Shown here one piece after another: positions 1-6,634 of a stretch of 8,881 nucleotides of DNA (positions within the stretch are counted from its first letter, which is position 1; each line of letters opens with the position of its first letter). Location of the stretch: positions 1-8,881 of the forward strand of contig PFWQ01000022.1 of the NCBI GenBank assembly GCA_002791215.1. The letters are read 5' to 3'. A model generated the notes under the pieces. The model saw only the letters and a list, made by a program, of their open reading frames with translations. It was not told the origin of the DNA and did not search any database. Made by a program: the position numbers and the translations under genes. The DNA comes from a candidate division SR1 bacterium CG_4_9_14_3_um_filter_40_9. Its GTDB lineage: Bacteria; Patescibacteriota; Gracilibacteria; Absconditabacterales; Absconditicoccaceae.

Positions 1-30
1 GGGCAGGGCGCAAAAGAAAAAGAATAATAT

Positions 31-978
31 TTATTTCTGAGAAATTGAAACGACTTCGCTTGGTGCTTCAGTACTTGTGATGCTTCATAGCACGCTATTC
101 ATCAAGAAACTCGGAATCGGCTGTCTGTAGATGAGTTCCAGTCCGATGGTCTGGCCATGATACATGCCATTGCTGGTGATGTGAAAATTATCTGTGGGGA
201 GGGGAGTTTCGGAATTGATACAGAATGAAATTGTTGCAGGACTTGTATTAGCCAGGATGAGATAATTTTTGTATGGATATTCTTCCAGATTTGTTGACAT
301 GAATCTCTCTGGAAGTGGATAATTCCCGATTTGCACAGAGCTCATTATCGATTGGAATGCATTCAAAAAATTGTCCATCAGTTGATTATTGATAATTCAC
401 GTTCTGACGAAGATTCCATCGCTAAGTAATTCATCGCCCGACAAAATAATCAATCATATATTTATTTCAGGTTGTTCCAACGCTCAGCTTACGAGCGTAA
501 AATTCAAACTTGTCAGACCACTGGAAAGATTTTCATATTCAAAATCTTTCTTGGTAAATATATCGGACGTAGTTCAGGTAAAATTTTCTCTGATGAGTGG
601 TAACATGAGTGATTCTCACTCCGCCAAAACGATAGGGGAGAGGCATCAACTACTCATCTCTTTCCAAAATTCTTTGGAGACGGTTGTACTTGTTCATTGC
701 ATCCTTGCCGTGAAGTCACAATTTGTGCAGCTGAAGTTTTCTGTGAAGATTGATGATCCTGTACCTATATTTATTTCAAATCAGATTCCTCTGTTTTTCG
801 CTTCCATGAGAAGGAGCTCCAGACCGCCATTTGCGAGATAGTACGATTCATAGTAGGATAACATCATGTCAGAAGAGTAGAGCATTTGATTGACAAAATT
901 CATCGTCAATACTCATATGAGTGACGAAGCTACCAAAACAAAGAGAACCAAGATGCTGATGTTACCTTTTTTCTTCAT
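31..978 (-). CDS. PilX/GspK-like minor pilin (UGA=Gly)
   Basis: This 315-residue protein starts at ATG, 2 bases after the pilW-like stop, and ends at TAA. It needs ten UGA codons read as Gly, for example in LIGVL, GIGFE, AEGES and VLGSI. The N-terminus (MKKKG, then a hydrophobic run NISILVLFVLVASSLIGVL) looks like a type III signal followed by a membrane helix. Glu at mature position 5 is absent (Leu instead), which is typical of the GspK/PilX class and separates it from the three upstream pilins. The remainder is a polar periplasmic or extracellular domain with a CTNC cysteine pair near residue 90. As the last of four consecutive pilin-like genes, its place matches the fimU-pilV-pilW-pilX order. 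In known systems GspK/PilX caps the tip complex. Length and position support the call; I could not align the C-terminal domain to a family. Confidence 0.72.
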
Positions 979-980
979 AG

Positions 981-1634
981 TTATTTGAGATTAAAGAATT
1001 GTTGTACGGGTGTCTCTACATTATTTCATCGAGTCGTTGGAGAATATCTTGCATTGCGTACTTTGGTGAATACCCGGAATCCTGGCTTGTTGAGTGAATA
1101 GATCAGATTTGTATTTTCATCAGTTCATGTAGTGTTGAGATACTGTTCTTGCGACGCGAAAGGAATGATTTTAAATATAACTTTGCTGAGATAGGTCTTT
1201 TTGGGATTTGTGATTTTTACCGGCTGCTGCCCATCTTTCTTTAGATATAATGCACATTGCAATTCTTGCACGCCGCTCAATAATACTTCGCCGGGTTGAA
1301 TGCAATCACCGCTAGAATAGAATGCAACACGTCAGTCTTGACCTGAGAGATATAAGACAGTCGTTAGTCATTTGGTAATTGTTAGTTGTTCGTTGTTAGT
1401 TGTTCACTGATATTTATAATAGTCGATTTGATTATTATCGGCATAATTTTGTAATATCTGTGAGAAGCTGATAATCTCTTGCGTGACATTTTTTTCTTGT
1501 TCTACACGGAAAGCAACTTCAGAAACAGTAGCAAATGTTCTAAATAAGATAGCAGACAAAATGCTTATGATGCCTATGGCAATCATCAATTCAAGTAGGG
1601 TAAATCCATTTCTTTTTTTCAATATTTTCTGCAT
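981..1634 (-). CDS. PilW/GspJ-like minor pilin (UGA=Gly)
   Basis: This is a 217-residue protein starting at ATG (MQKILKKRNG). The class III prepilin motif is complete: Gly10 is followed by FTLLELMIAIG, with Phe as mature residue 1 and Glu at mature position 5, then a hydrophobic helix to about residue 30. Five UGA codons are read as Gly (YQGTT, TKGLT, QDGRV, TTGTD, TRGNN); the standard code would stop it at 76 residues. The size, long N-terminal helix and large beta-rich-looking C-terminal half (GDCIQPGEVLLSGVQELQC) fit the GspJ/PilW class. It starts 15 bases after the pilV-like stop and ends 2 bases before the pilX-like start, so translation is probably coupled. A 13-14 base tandem repeat lies in the coding region at 1379-1405. 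Cleavage by a PilD-type peptidase is expected but no pilD is in the window. Confidence 0.8.
1379..1405. repeat. tandem 13-bp repeat inside pilW-like gene
   Basis: Two copies of TTGTTAGTTGTTC (1379-1391 and 1393-1405) are separated by one base, giving a 14-base period. They fall inside the pilW-like frame just after the first UGA codon and encode the segment around TTNNEQLTI. The first 12 bases occur again at 6611-6622, just past the 3' end of the PriA-like gene. A unit of 14 is not a multiple of three, so gain or loss of one copy would shift the frame. Confidence 0.75.
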
Positions 1635-1649
1635 GCATATTCAAATGAA

Positions 1650-2321
1650 CTAAAAATTCCCTATAAGACTTTCCAATACAATATCTCATCGATAACTTCA
1701 TTTCCTATATAAGACATGTGATTCTACTTTCAAAATCTTATCCATCGGCAATACATTATCTCCGTCTTTAACGGCCTTAAATATGATATATCTCGCGAAT
1801 GGAATCTCTGCTCACGTTCATTCGTCTTGGGTATATCCATACCAAAACATTGCGTGTCATCATATTTCTCCCGTGTAATAATATAATCTATTGGCAGCGA
1901 ACAGTTCATCAAATGCTCACGATTCCGTAGTTGATGAAGTATAAAAATAATAATTTCATGTTGAGAAACCGAATTGATATACAGTATTGGCTTCGCCAGA
2001 AGCGAAATGTGAAAGACAAACATCTTCTGTGTAGGCACCAATTTCTGCGACATTGATATCGATCATCGGTTTGAGTAAACAATCTCGTGCGAATCACTTC
2101 TGAATATTGGTATCCCTGATATTGTAGGCGAGCTCTAGTCATTCTTTAGCAAGGATAGTCGCGGTGATCTTGGTCTGCACTTTATCTATAGTGGAGAGAT
2201 TTTTCATTATAAGATTCAATACTGCAAGTACACCAATAGAAAAAACAGTAATAGCGATGATTACTTCGATGAGGGTGAAGCCGTGCCTGCCCCGTCTTCA
2301 GTGGGGTTTTTTTATTCACAT
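1650..2321 (-). CDS. PilV/GspI-like minor pilin (UGA=Gly)
   Basis: This 223-residue protein has a prepilin signal: a short basic leader (MGIKKPHGRRGRHG), then FTLIEVIIAITVF, with cleavage expected after Gly14 and Glu at mature position 5. The start ATG lies inside the 3' end of the preceding gene: the string ATGTGAATAA holds this gene's start, its second codon UGA (Gly) and the upstream gene's TAA stop, a 10-base overlap. Twelve UGA codons are read as Gly, including two in EIGGH, two in DEGTG and two in RKGSYRG; the ORF stays open only with that code and ends at TAG. The family call rests on the N-terminal motif and on second place in the H-I-J-K order. PilV/GspI proteins are often shorter than this, so the large C-terminal domain (NYYFYTSSTT, GGHAMFWYGYT) is an elaboration I cannot assign. 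It would sit in the tip complex. Confidence 0.78.
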
Positions 2322-2821
2322 TTCTGTTCAATCAATTTGCATGTATCATTTTTTATGCTAAAGCAATACTGTTTTTGTGATTTGACGATGAGACCAAAGC
2401 TGACCATGGATCATGTATGTATTTCGTCCCCGTCGTTGCTGACGATTCAACATCAGAGCGTGTAGGGTTGAAGATCTAGATTTACATCATTGATGATATT
2501 TCCATCCGCTTGCAATCATGAAATCACCACAGGGGCAGAGATATTTATCTTCTGATAATCGTCTGAATCATAGGCGTAGCTGAGTGTATTCTCACCCGAG
2601 CTTAAAGTGATGTGTAAGATATCATATCTGGCTCCTTCATGATAATTAGACGTCATGGCTTGTGAATAGAGTTTTTCATACGCGATGATAAATTGTTCCT
2701 TGCCTGTTTGATATCATAAATCATCGATGCGCTTAGATCAAAATTGCATCGTAACTGTCAGCAATATGCTAACGATAACAATGACAATTGTTATTTCAAT
2801 TAGAGTGAAGCCCTTTTTCAA
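2312..2821 (-). CDS. FimU/GspH-like minor pilin (UGA=Gly)
   Basis: This is a 169-residue protein whose N-terminus is (TTG)KKGFTLIEITIVIVIV: a very short leader, Gly, then mature Phe with Glu at position 5 and a hydrophobic helix. There is no in-frame ATG upstream; the frame runs back through a heptamer repeat and an A/T-rich region, so TTG at 2821 is the best start because it gives the usual KKGFTLIE beginning. Six UGA codons are read as Gly (FGSKR, LGYQT, ISGLQ, two in TLGCGIV, HTGSM). Four Cys lie in the C-terminal half (CGIV, YCFS, DTCK, QKCE), possibly disulphide-bonded outside the cell. It is first of four pilin-like genes, as fimU/gspH is in known minor-pilin operons, and it overlaps the next gene by 10 bases. 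It could instead be a major-pilin-like protein; position argues for the minor class. Confidence 0.72.
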
Positions 2822-2844
2822 ATGATAAATGATAAATGATAAAT
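2820..2844. repeat. AAATGAT heptamer, three tandem copies
   Basis: AAATGAT is repeated three times (2820-2840), followed by a partial copy AAAT. On the minus strand it reads TTTATCA three times directly before the TTG start of the fimU-like gene. Each copy supplies a TATCAT, which resembles a -10 box. Copy-number change here would alter the spacing between promoter and start codon. Confidence 0.8.
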
Positions 2845-2856
2845 TTTGGATGTAAA
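2829..2856 (-). promoter_or_regulatory. possible promoter for minor-pilin genes
   Basis: On the minus strand TTTACA (2851-2856) and TATCAT (2829-2834, the middle heptamer copy) are 16 bases apart, each differing from the sigma-70 consensus at one position. Transcription would begin about 7 bases later, at or next to the TTG start, implying a leaderless mRNA. A terminator-like hairpin just upstream makes a separate promoter necessary. Inferred from pattern only. Confidence 0.4.
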
Positions 2857-2882
2857 AAAAAGCAAACTACAATGAGTTTAGC
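2854..2882 (-). terminator. rho-independent terminator-like hairpin after pilC
   Basis: On the minus strand a hairpin (AAACT, loop CATTGT, AGTTT, extended by a GC pair around a bulged T) is followed by eight T. It lies beyond the pilC-like stop and the palindromic repeat, before the minor-pilin genes, and would split the pil locus into two transcripts. The stem is short, so termination may be partial. Confidence 0.5.
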
Positions 2883-2921
2883 GTTTCAAGCTTCATTTTC
2901 AAACTTTTTTTGAATAAGATG

Positions 2922-3050
2922 CCTGGTCCGTCATTGCGAGCGAAGCGTGGCAATCTGGTGGTCAGGACGTCATTAGCTTCGTTAGATTGCCCTAAAGGAC
3001 TAAAGCCACGTCGTTTCACTCCTCGCAATGACGACTCGGCAATGACAGGA
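2922..3050. repeat. dispersed palindromic repeat (TCATTGCGAG family)
   Basis: The core (2929-3033) is bounded by a perfect 12-base inverted repeat, CGTCATTGCGAG and CTCGCAATGACG. Inner arms also pair: GCAATCT with AGATTGC, and GTGGC with GCCAC. Outside the core, CCTG..TCATTGC and GCAATGACAGG add an imperfect outer pair. This is the widespread 'GTCATTGCGAGCGAAGC' type of repeat found in many unrelated bacterial genomes, often mis-annotated as a protein beginning SLRAKRGN. No transposase is present. It is noticeably richer in GC than its surroundings and lies between pilC and the minor pilins. Confidence 0.85.
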
Positions 3051-3085
3051 GTAGCTCTTCACTATTTTTGTAAGTTGTTGGCTGC

Positions 3086-4222
3086 TTATAGACCGACGCC
3101 TTCTCCGATCTGTAAAATTAATCAGAAAATTGCTAAGACAATTACAACAACAACTAATCAGATGAAGACCAGCATTATCGGTTCGATGACCTTTGCCAAG
3201 CGGTTAATAAGTATATTGAGTTCGCCCTCATACATAGAGAGGACATTATCTACGGAATTCGTAAGATTCGCTGATTCTTCTCCCACCTTGATCATGACAG
3301 ATACATCGCTTGGGACAAGGTCAGTTTCGCCCTTGAGTCCAGCATATATTGTTTCTCACCTTTGCAATCACAAGAGCACGCGTTCGAGCATATCCTGATA
3401 CGCAGGGATTCCCAATATTGCCATCAGTAACTGGAAAGTCTGCACGTAGTTCATTCCTGCTCCGAGCATCAACTTCATGTATCTGCATCGTTTCACGAGA
3501 TAGAAATATTTGGTCATTGTTCATAGTAACGGGATATTCAAAAGAATACTAAACCAGGTTTTCTTTCCTGCATCGGTAGAAAAGAACACAGAAGAGATGA
3601 GTCAGATTCATCCGATTACGCCTAGAATTACTTGCCGTCTGTTGATGAGGAAATCAGACATATCTTTCAGTACTTGTGTCATCCGAGGCATTTTGACAGT
3701 ATCAAAATCTGCCGCAATAGAAAAGATTTCTGGCAAAACAAACCAGAACAAGACCACGACAGCTACGATAGCAAAGATGACCAAAATTACAGGATAGATC
3801 AGGGCACTGATATATTTGTTTTTGATATCGCTCATGAAGACATATTCCTCAGCCAATGATTTCAAAATCGGTGCCAAGTTTCCTGAGGCTTCACCAGCCT
3901 TGATGACATTATAATCTCCTTCATCGAAATAATCCGGTAATCTATTCAACGCATAGCTGAGCGGCTTACCAGCATGGAGAAATTTTGAGATATCTTTTCC
4001 GATTTCCTTGAGTGCATAATTATCTGATGAAGTGCTGATGATTCTCATCGCCTCTACGAGCGAAATTCCACCATTCAACAAGTATGACAATTCCTTAAAG
4101 AACAAAATCTTATCTTTGGTTCAAAAGTTTCCTTTATCCAAATTTTGCAAAAATTTGATGATACCGATATCAACTATGTTTGTTGTTTGTTTCTGCTCTG
4201 AGTTTTCGAGATTGTCAGTCAT
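3086..4222 (-). CDS. pilC: PilC/GspF-family pilus platform protein (UGA=Gly)
   Basis: This is a 378-residue integral membrane protein, close to the usual length of about 400 for type II secretion/type IV pilus F proteins. Two T2SF domains are visible. The first begins near KILFFKELSYLLNGGISL and includes IKAGEASGNLAPILKSLAEE near residue 108. The second includes YMKLMLGAGMNYVQTFQLL and MIKVGEESANLTN. Membrane segments are at about residues 140-164, 197-214 and 347-370, the last after the typical IEP motif (VIEPIMLVFIG). Eight UGA codons are read as Gly; several fall on family glycines, such as NIPLLG, LQRGET and VFIGLVVVV. The ATG start follows the pilO-like stop by 10 bases and gives a plausible cytoplasmic leader. 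In known systems PilC is the inner-membrane platform contacted by the assembly ATPase PilB and by PilN/PilO. It is the most secure family call in the locus. Confidence 0.92.
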
Positions 4223-4232
4223 TCACGAAGAA

Positions 4233-5030
4233 TTAATTTAAATAATATGCATTCATAAGGATATCCACTTTCTGTTCTGCAGTATATTTCACGATATCAT
4301 ACGAAACTTCATCTAGCTTGTACAAGATACGATAGTTCGCATCGTCCAAAACATTAGTTTCTGCATTATCGATAAACGATAAGAGACTATCTTTATCTGC
4401 GAAAGTGATATTCACTCTGATAGGCACAGACCACAGGATTCCTGGTCAGGCTTTTGGTTCTCCGATAGCGATATTGTTGATATTTCCGTTTTTGCTTCTA
4501 GAGACTATGCTAGGGTCATTAGAAGTTTTCTTGATCAAAAATTCATTGATGTTCGCCAAGATTTTCTTTTCATCGACCGCCATTTTTGGTGTGGAGAGTA
4601 AATTGAGTTGGATATATGATCTCGCAATCCCGAAATTATTCTGGATAGATTTATCCAATTGCGCACATCCGAGCTGATAATTGAGACATGAGATAATTTG
4701 GTTTTGTTGTTGGGTAATCGTAGTGACGAGTTTCCTATCTGCTTCGTATTTCAATTTTTTAGTCGGGAAATTATCGATATCCAAAGTAATATTCGAAAGT
4801 TGTGAATTGATATTGATATAATCGTGATAGGCTGGTTGCACATAACTATACGCAAAATATCCCACAAGCGCCAAAAGCGCGAGGACATAAATTTTGTATC
4901 TGATACTTACCACTCTTGCAGTCGTAATGAGGACTTGACCTTCATTTTCCTGCGTGATGTTGGCATCATTTTTCGCTGTCGATTGATTGGAAATGATCTG
5001 ATCAATCAGGTTGCTATTTTGTTGTTCCAT
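4233..5030 (-). CDS. PilO-like inner-membrane alignment protein (UGA=Gly)
   Basis: This 265-residue protein has a polar N-terminal tail of about 44 residues, one membrane helix at about 45-64 (YKIYVLALLALVGYFAYSYV), a region likely to form a coiled coil (INSQLSNITLDIDNFPTKKLKYEADRK) and a C-terminal domain. That is the PilO/PilN plan of short cytoplasmic tail, single helix, coiled coil and ferredoxin-like periplasmic fold. Only one UGA (Gly, in PKAGPG) occurs, at residue 195; read as a stop it would remove the C-terminal domain. Two Cys (SCLNYQLGC) flank a short segment. The ATG start overlaps the upstream pilN-like gene by 17 bases, implying coupled translation, and pilC follows after 10 bases. 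The call rests on topology and gene order rather than a signature motif; the PilN/PilO labels of this pair could be reversed. Confidence 0.62.
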
Positions 5031-5571
5031 TGTCGGTTACTTTAGCTTCTAAAACGAATCCGAAAGTATTATCGGTGGCATCTTTATCATAGGTTTTGAT
5101 TTTGATGTCCTTGATAAAATCCAATTGCTCAAATCTATCAAGAAGGGAGACAATATGTTTTTCTGGATTGCTGTAATATAAGAGCAATAAACTCGAAACT
5201 TTTCCTCTCACGCTGATGGTATCCAAAGAGACTTTAAAGTCTGACAAACTGATAGTTTCGCTTTGATTTGATGTAAGATTCTGCAATTCGTTGAGCATCT
5301 CGATGACCTTATTGATGCGTTCCGCCCATGGCATAGTATCAGTTTCTGTTTCCAGTTGTCTGAGCGCAGAAAGTTTGATATATCCAGTGAGGGTTTCATA
5401 TCAGGCAAGTTCTTGCTTTTGTTGATCGAGAATGATTCTCTGATCGGTGATTTTTTGGTTGGTGAAAAACATACTTCCTTTGAAGAAAGCGTAGCCTCAG
5501 ATAGCGACTAGCAAAAGAATCAATAAGAGTCTGAAACATGTCTTTCGTCTAGAATGGAAACCTGATTTCAT
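5014..5571 (-). CDS. PilN-like inner-membrane alignment protein (UGA=Gly)
   Basis: This 185-residue protein has a short basic cytoplasmic N-terminus (MKSGFHSRRKTC), one membrane helix at about 13-30, a likely coiled coil (TDQRIILDQQKQELAGYETL) and a C-terminal alpha/beta domain (FKVSLDTISVRGKVSSLLLL...FEQLDFIKDIKIKTY) resembling the ferredoxin-like fold of PilN/GspL periplasmic domains. Two UGA codons are read as Gly (AIGGYAF, LAGYET). It starts at ATG, has no visible ribosome-binding site, ends at TAG and overlaps the pilO-like gene by 17 bases. It is the first gene of the pil transcript, preceded by a TATAAT promoter and a hairpin-rich repeat. In known systems PilN binds PilM in the cytoplasm and pairs with PilO in the membrane; pilM normally precedes pilN but is absent here. 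Assigned on topology and order. Confidence 0.6.
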
Positions 5572-5592
5572 GAGAACTTGTAAGATGTAAAA

Positions 5593-5657
5593 GACCCTCT
5601 AAATCTCCCTCCAAGGGAGACTTGTTCCTCCCCTTAGAGGGGAGGTTAGGTGGGGTC
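5593..5657. repeat. GC-rich double-hairpin intergenic repeat
   Basis: A 65-base GC-rich element lies in the leader of the pil transcript. On the plus strand it holds two hairpins, TCTCCCT/AGGGAGA with loop CCA and CCTCCCC/GGGGAGG with loop TTAGA. The ends (GACCCTCTAAA and TTAGGTGGGGTC) pair imperfectly, so the whole can form a cruciform. No ORF or transposase is associated. It resembles small dispersed REP/MITE-like repeats; I cannot show other copies in this window. Confidence 0.7.
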
Positions 5658-5668
5658 GGTTTAATTTA

Positions 5669-5697
5669 ATTATACTCCCATTCGCCCAAAAATGCAA
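5669..5697 (-). promoter_or_regulatory. promoter for the pilN-pilO-pilC transcript
   Basis: The minus strand carries a perfect -10 box TATAAT (5669-5674) with TTGCAT (5692-5697) 17 bases upstream as a weak -35. It faces the pilN-like gene about 100 bases away, leaving a leader that contains the GC-rich double hairpin. The -10 match and spacing are seen; use in vivo is inferred. Confidence 0.6.
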
Positions 5698-5757
5698 TTT
5701 GCCCAGCAAGCTAGGCCTAGAAAGAGGGGATAGTGGTTAGAAATTAAGTGAATTTGC

Positions 5758-5785
5758 TTGACATTGGATAGGAAATAAGTATAAG
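5758..5785 (+). promoter_or_regulatory. promoter for the secreted-protein gene
   Basis: A perfect -35 box TTGACA (5758-5763) is followed after 16 bases by TATAAG (5780-5785), which matches the -10 consensus at five of six positions. It lies 22 bases before the plus-strand ATG and diverges from the pil promoter about 60 bases away. No Shine-Dalgarno sequence lies between it and the start codon. Confidence 0.7.
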
Positions 5786-5807
5786 AAGTAAAACAAAAAT
5801 CACAGTT

Positions 5808-6242
5808 ATGAAAAAATTAATGTATCTTATCGGAGCAGTGGTTTTAGCCACTAATTGCTTTGCACAATCAGAAATTGCTGCAGCAGAATCTGCAAAAATT
5901 TTTGCAGGCATAATTGAAAAACAGGAAAACGTAAGAATTAATGTGTGGGATATACCTATCTGGGCTAGCGAAACAGTCAGTCAGGAGCTCAAGGATGAGA
6001 TAGTAAAAAGCCTTAACGCTGATGGACACAAATCCAGATATGGCTTTATCTCTTCACCAACCACCTGTCCTTGTAAAGTGACATTCGGTGAACGCCCTGT
6101 TGATATCTTCAGCGTGAAAACGCCGGATGGCAGATCCTATATTGCCATTATCGAACAAAAAAAGAATCATTACGTATTCCGGTTTTGTGATTTAGAAGGC
6201 GATTGGGAAGCAATTTTTAAAAAAATATATGGGAAGAGTTAA
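5808..6242 (+). CDS. small secreted protein of unknown function, no UGA codons
   Basis: The only plus-strand gene encodes 144 residues. The N-terminus MKKLMYLIGAVVLATNCFAQ is a classic Sec signal peptide: two Lys, a hydrophobic core and a CFA|Q-type signal peptidase I site. The mature part is about 125 residues, with a TCPCKV motif near the middle and another Cys in FRFCD, which could form disulphides or bind metal. Later segments (PVDIFSVKTPDG, SYIAIIEQKKNHYVFRF) look like beta strands. I do not recognise a family. Unlike the minus-strand genes it has no UGA codon: all eight glycines are GGN, so it reads the same in the standard code. It has its own sigma-70 promoter and a strong terminator. 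A signal peptide followed by Gln and a start without a Shine-Dalgarno site recall Bacteroidota genes. Transfer from a standard-code bacterium is an inference; an anciently resident gene that avoids UGA by chance is possible. Confidence 0.8.
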   Translation: MKKLMYLIGAVVLATNCFAQSEIAAAESAKIFAGIIEKQENVRINVWDIPIWASETVSQELKDEIVKSLNADGHKSRYGFISSPTTCPCKVTFGERPVDIFSVKTPDGRSYIAIIEQKKNHYVFRFCDLEGDWEAIFKKIYGKS

Positions 6243-6264
6243 TTTCCATAGGCAAAATCTTATC

Positions 6265-6305
6265 AAGCATTCCCCATGAAATTCATGGCTCGGAATGCTT
6301 TTTTT
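6265..6305 (+). terminator. strong rho-independent terminator of the secreted-protein gene
   Basis: AAGCATTCC (6265-6273) pairs with GGAATGCTT (6292-6300), enclosing an inner stem CCATGAA/TTCATGG, and the stem runs into seven T. It begins 22 bases after the TAA of the plus-strand gene. It is convergent with the minus-strand terminator just downstream. Confidence 0.88.
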
Positions 6306-6311
6306 GATTTC

Positions 6312-6338
6312 AAAAAATCCCCACCCTAAAGGATGGGG
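6312..6338 (-). terminator. rho-independent terminator after the HicB-like gene
   Basis: On the minus strand CCCCATCC, loop TTTA(G), GGGTGGGG forms an 8-pair stem with one G-T pair, followed by ATTTTTT. It ends the minus-strand transcript of the HicB-like gene and separates it from the convergent plus-strand gene. Confidence 0.82.
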
Positions 6339-6387
6339 TTGAATTACAATTTGATATGATATTTTTCAATAAGTTCTTGAACGGCGA

Positions 6388-6525
6388 TTAGTCAGTATTA
6401 AGTTCTAATGCTTCATTCACATTATACATCAATTGATCAAAGGTGTCTCCTTCAGTGACGATTCACAATTCTTTCACTTCTGCCGTATATCCATGATTTT
6501 TGTCATAGAAGATATTGAGTTGCAT
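6388..6525 (-). CDS. short HicB-like protein, possibly frameshifted (UGA=Gly)
   Basis: This 45-residue protein reads MQLNIFYDKNHGYTAEVKEL, then Gly (UGA), then IVTEGDTFDQLMYNVNEALEL. The pattern of a first beta strand, GY..EV.EL.G, .T.GDT..., and a helix ending EAIEL matches the N-terminal half of HicB-type antitoxins and related UPF0150 proteins. UGA falls where the family has Gly (ELPG-like). It is shorter than usual. After its TAA, another frame continues as AVQELIEKYHIKL and stops at 6344, just before the terminator stem, so a single-base frameshift may have cut off the C-terminal helix. No HicA toxin (double-stranded RNA-binding-like, with a catalytic His) lies beside it; it would be an orphan or a stand-alone UPF0150 protein. 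ATG is the only good start. Without a search the family call is moderate. Confidence 0.6.
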
Positions 6526-6556
6526 GGGCGAGAAATCAATAAATAAAAGTAACGAT

Positions 6557-6584
6557 AATATATAAAAATGCTTTCAAAAAGCAA
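6557..6584 (-). promoter_or_regulatory. possible promoter for the HicB-like gene
   Basis: On the minus strand TTGCTT (6579-6584) and TATATT (6557-6562) are 16 bases apart, about 30 bases before the ATG at 6525. The spacer is almost entirely occupied by a small hairpin. The -35 match is weak. Confidence 0.35.
6564..6583 (-). terminator. weak terminator after the PriA-like gene
   Basis: On the minus strand TGCTTT, loop TTG, AAAGCA is a 6-pair stem followed by five T, about 50 bases past the PriA-like stop. It overlaps the possible promoter of the next gene, so it may act as either or neither. Confidence 0.45.
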
Positions 6585-6634
6585 TGAGATGTTTTTCAGA
6601 AAATCATTCATTGTTAGTTGTTAACTATTGGTTC

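Noticed and set aside
389..841. Plus-strand frame of 150 codons
   Set aside because: It is antisense to the pilX-like gene, which is open along its whole length with UGA as Gly and has a pilin-type N-terminus.
2910..3398. Plus-strand frame encoding a protein starting near MNKMPGPSLRAKRGNLV
   Set aside because: It begins in the palindromic repeat and then runs antisense to pilC; SLRAKRGN is the translation of the repeat, a well-known false protein.
3321..3524. A possible frameshift in the second half of pilC
   Set aside because: The apparent shift came from following a minus-strand frame starting MNNDQ; the true frame continues unbroken through UGA codons to the LILQIGEGVGL end.
31..4222. 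Several pilus genes look like pseudogenes broken by many stops
   Set aside because: Every interruption is UGA and none is TAA or TAG; with code 25 the frames are complete and at family length.
5708..5725. Palindrome CTAGGCCTAG in the divergent intergenic region as an operator
   Set aside because: It is a 10-base palindrome at about 5711-5720 between the two promoters, but a single copy with no flanking symmetry is too weak to call.
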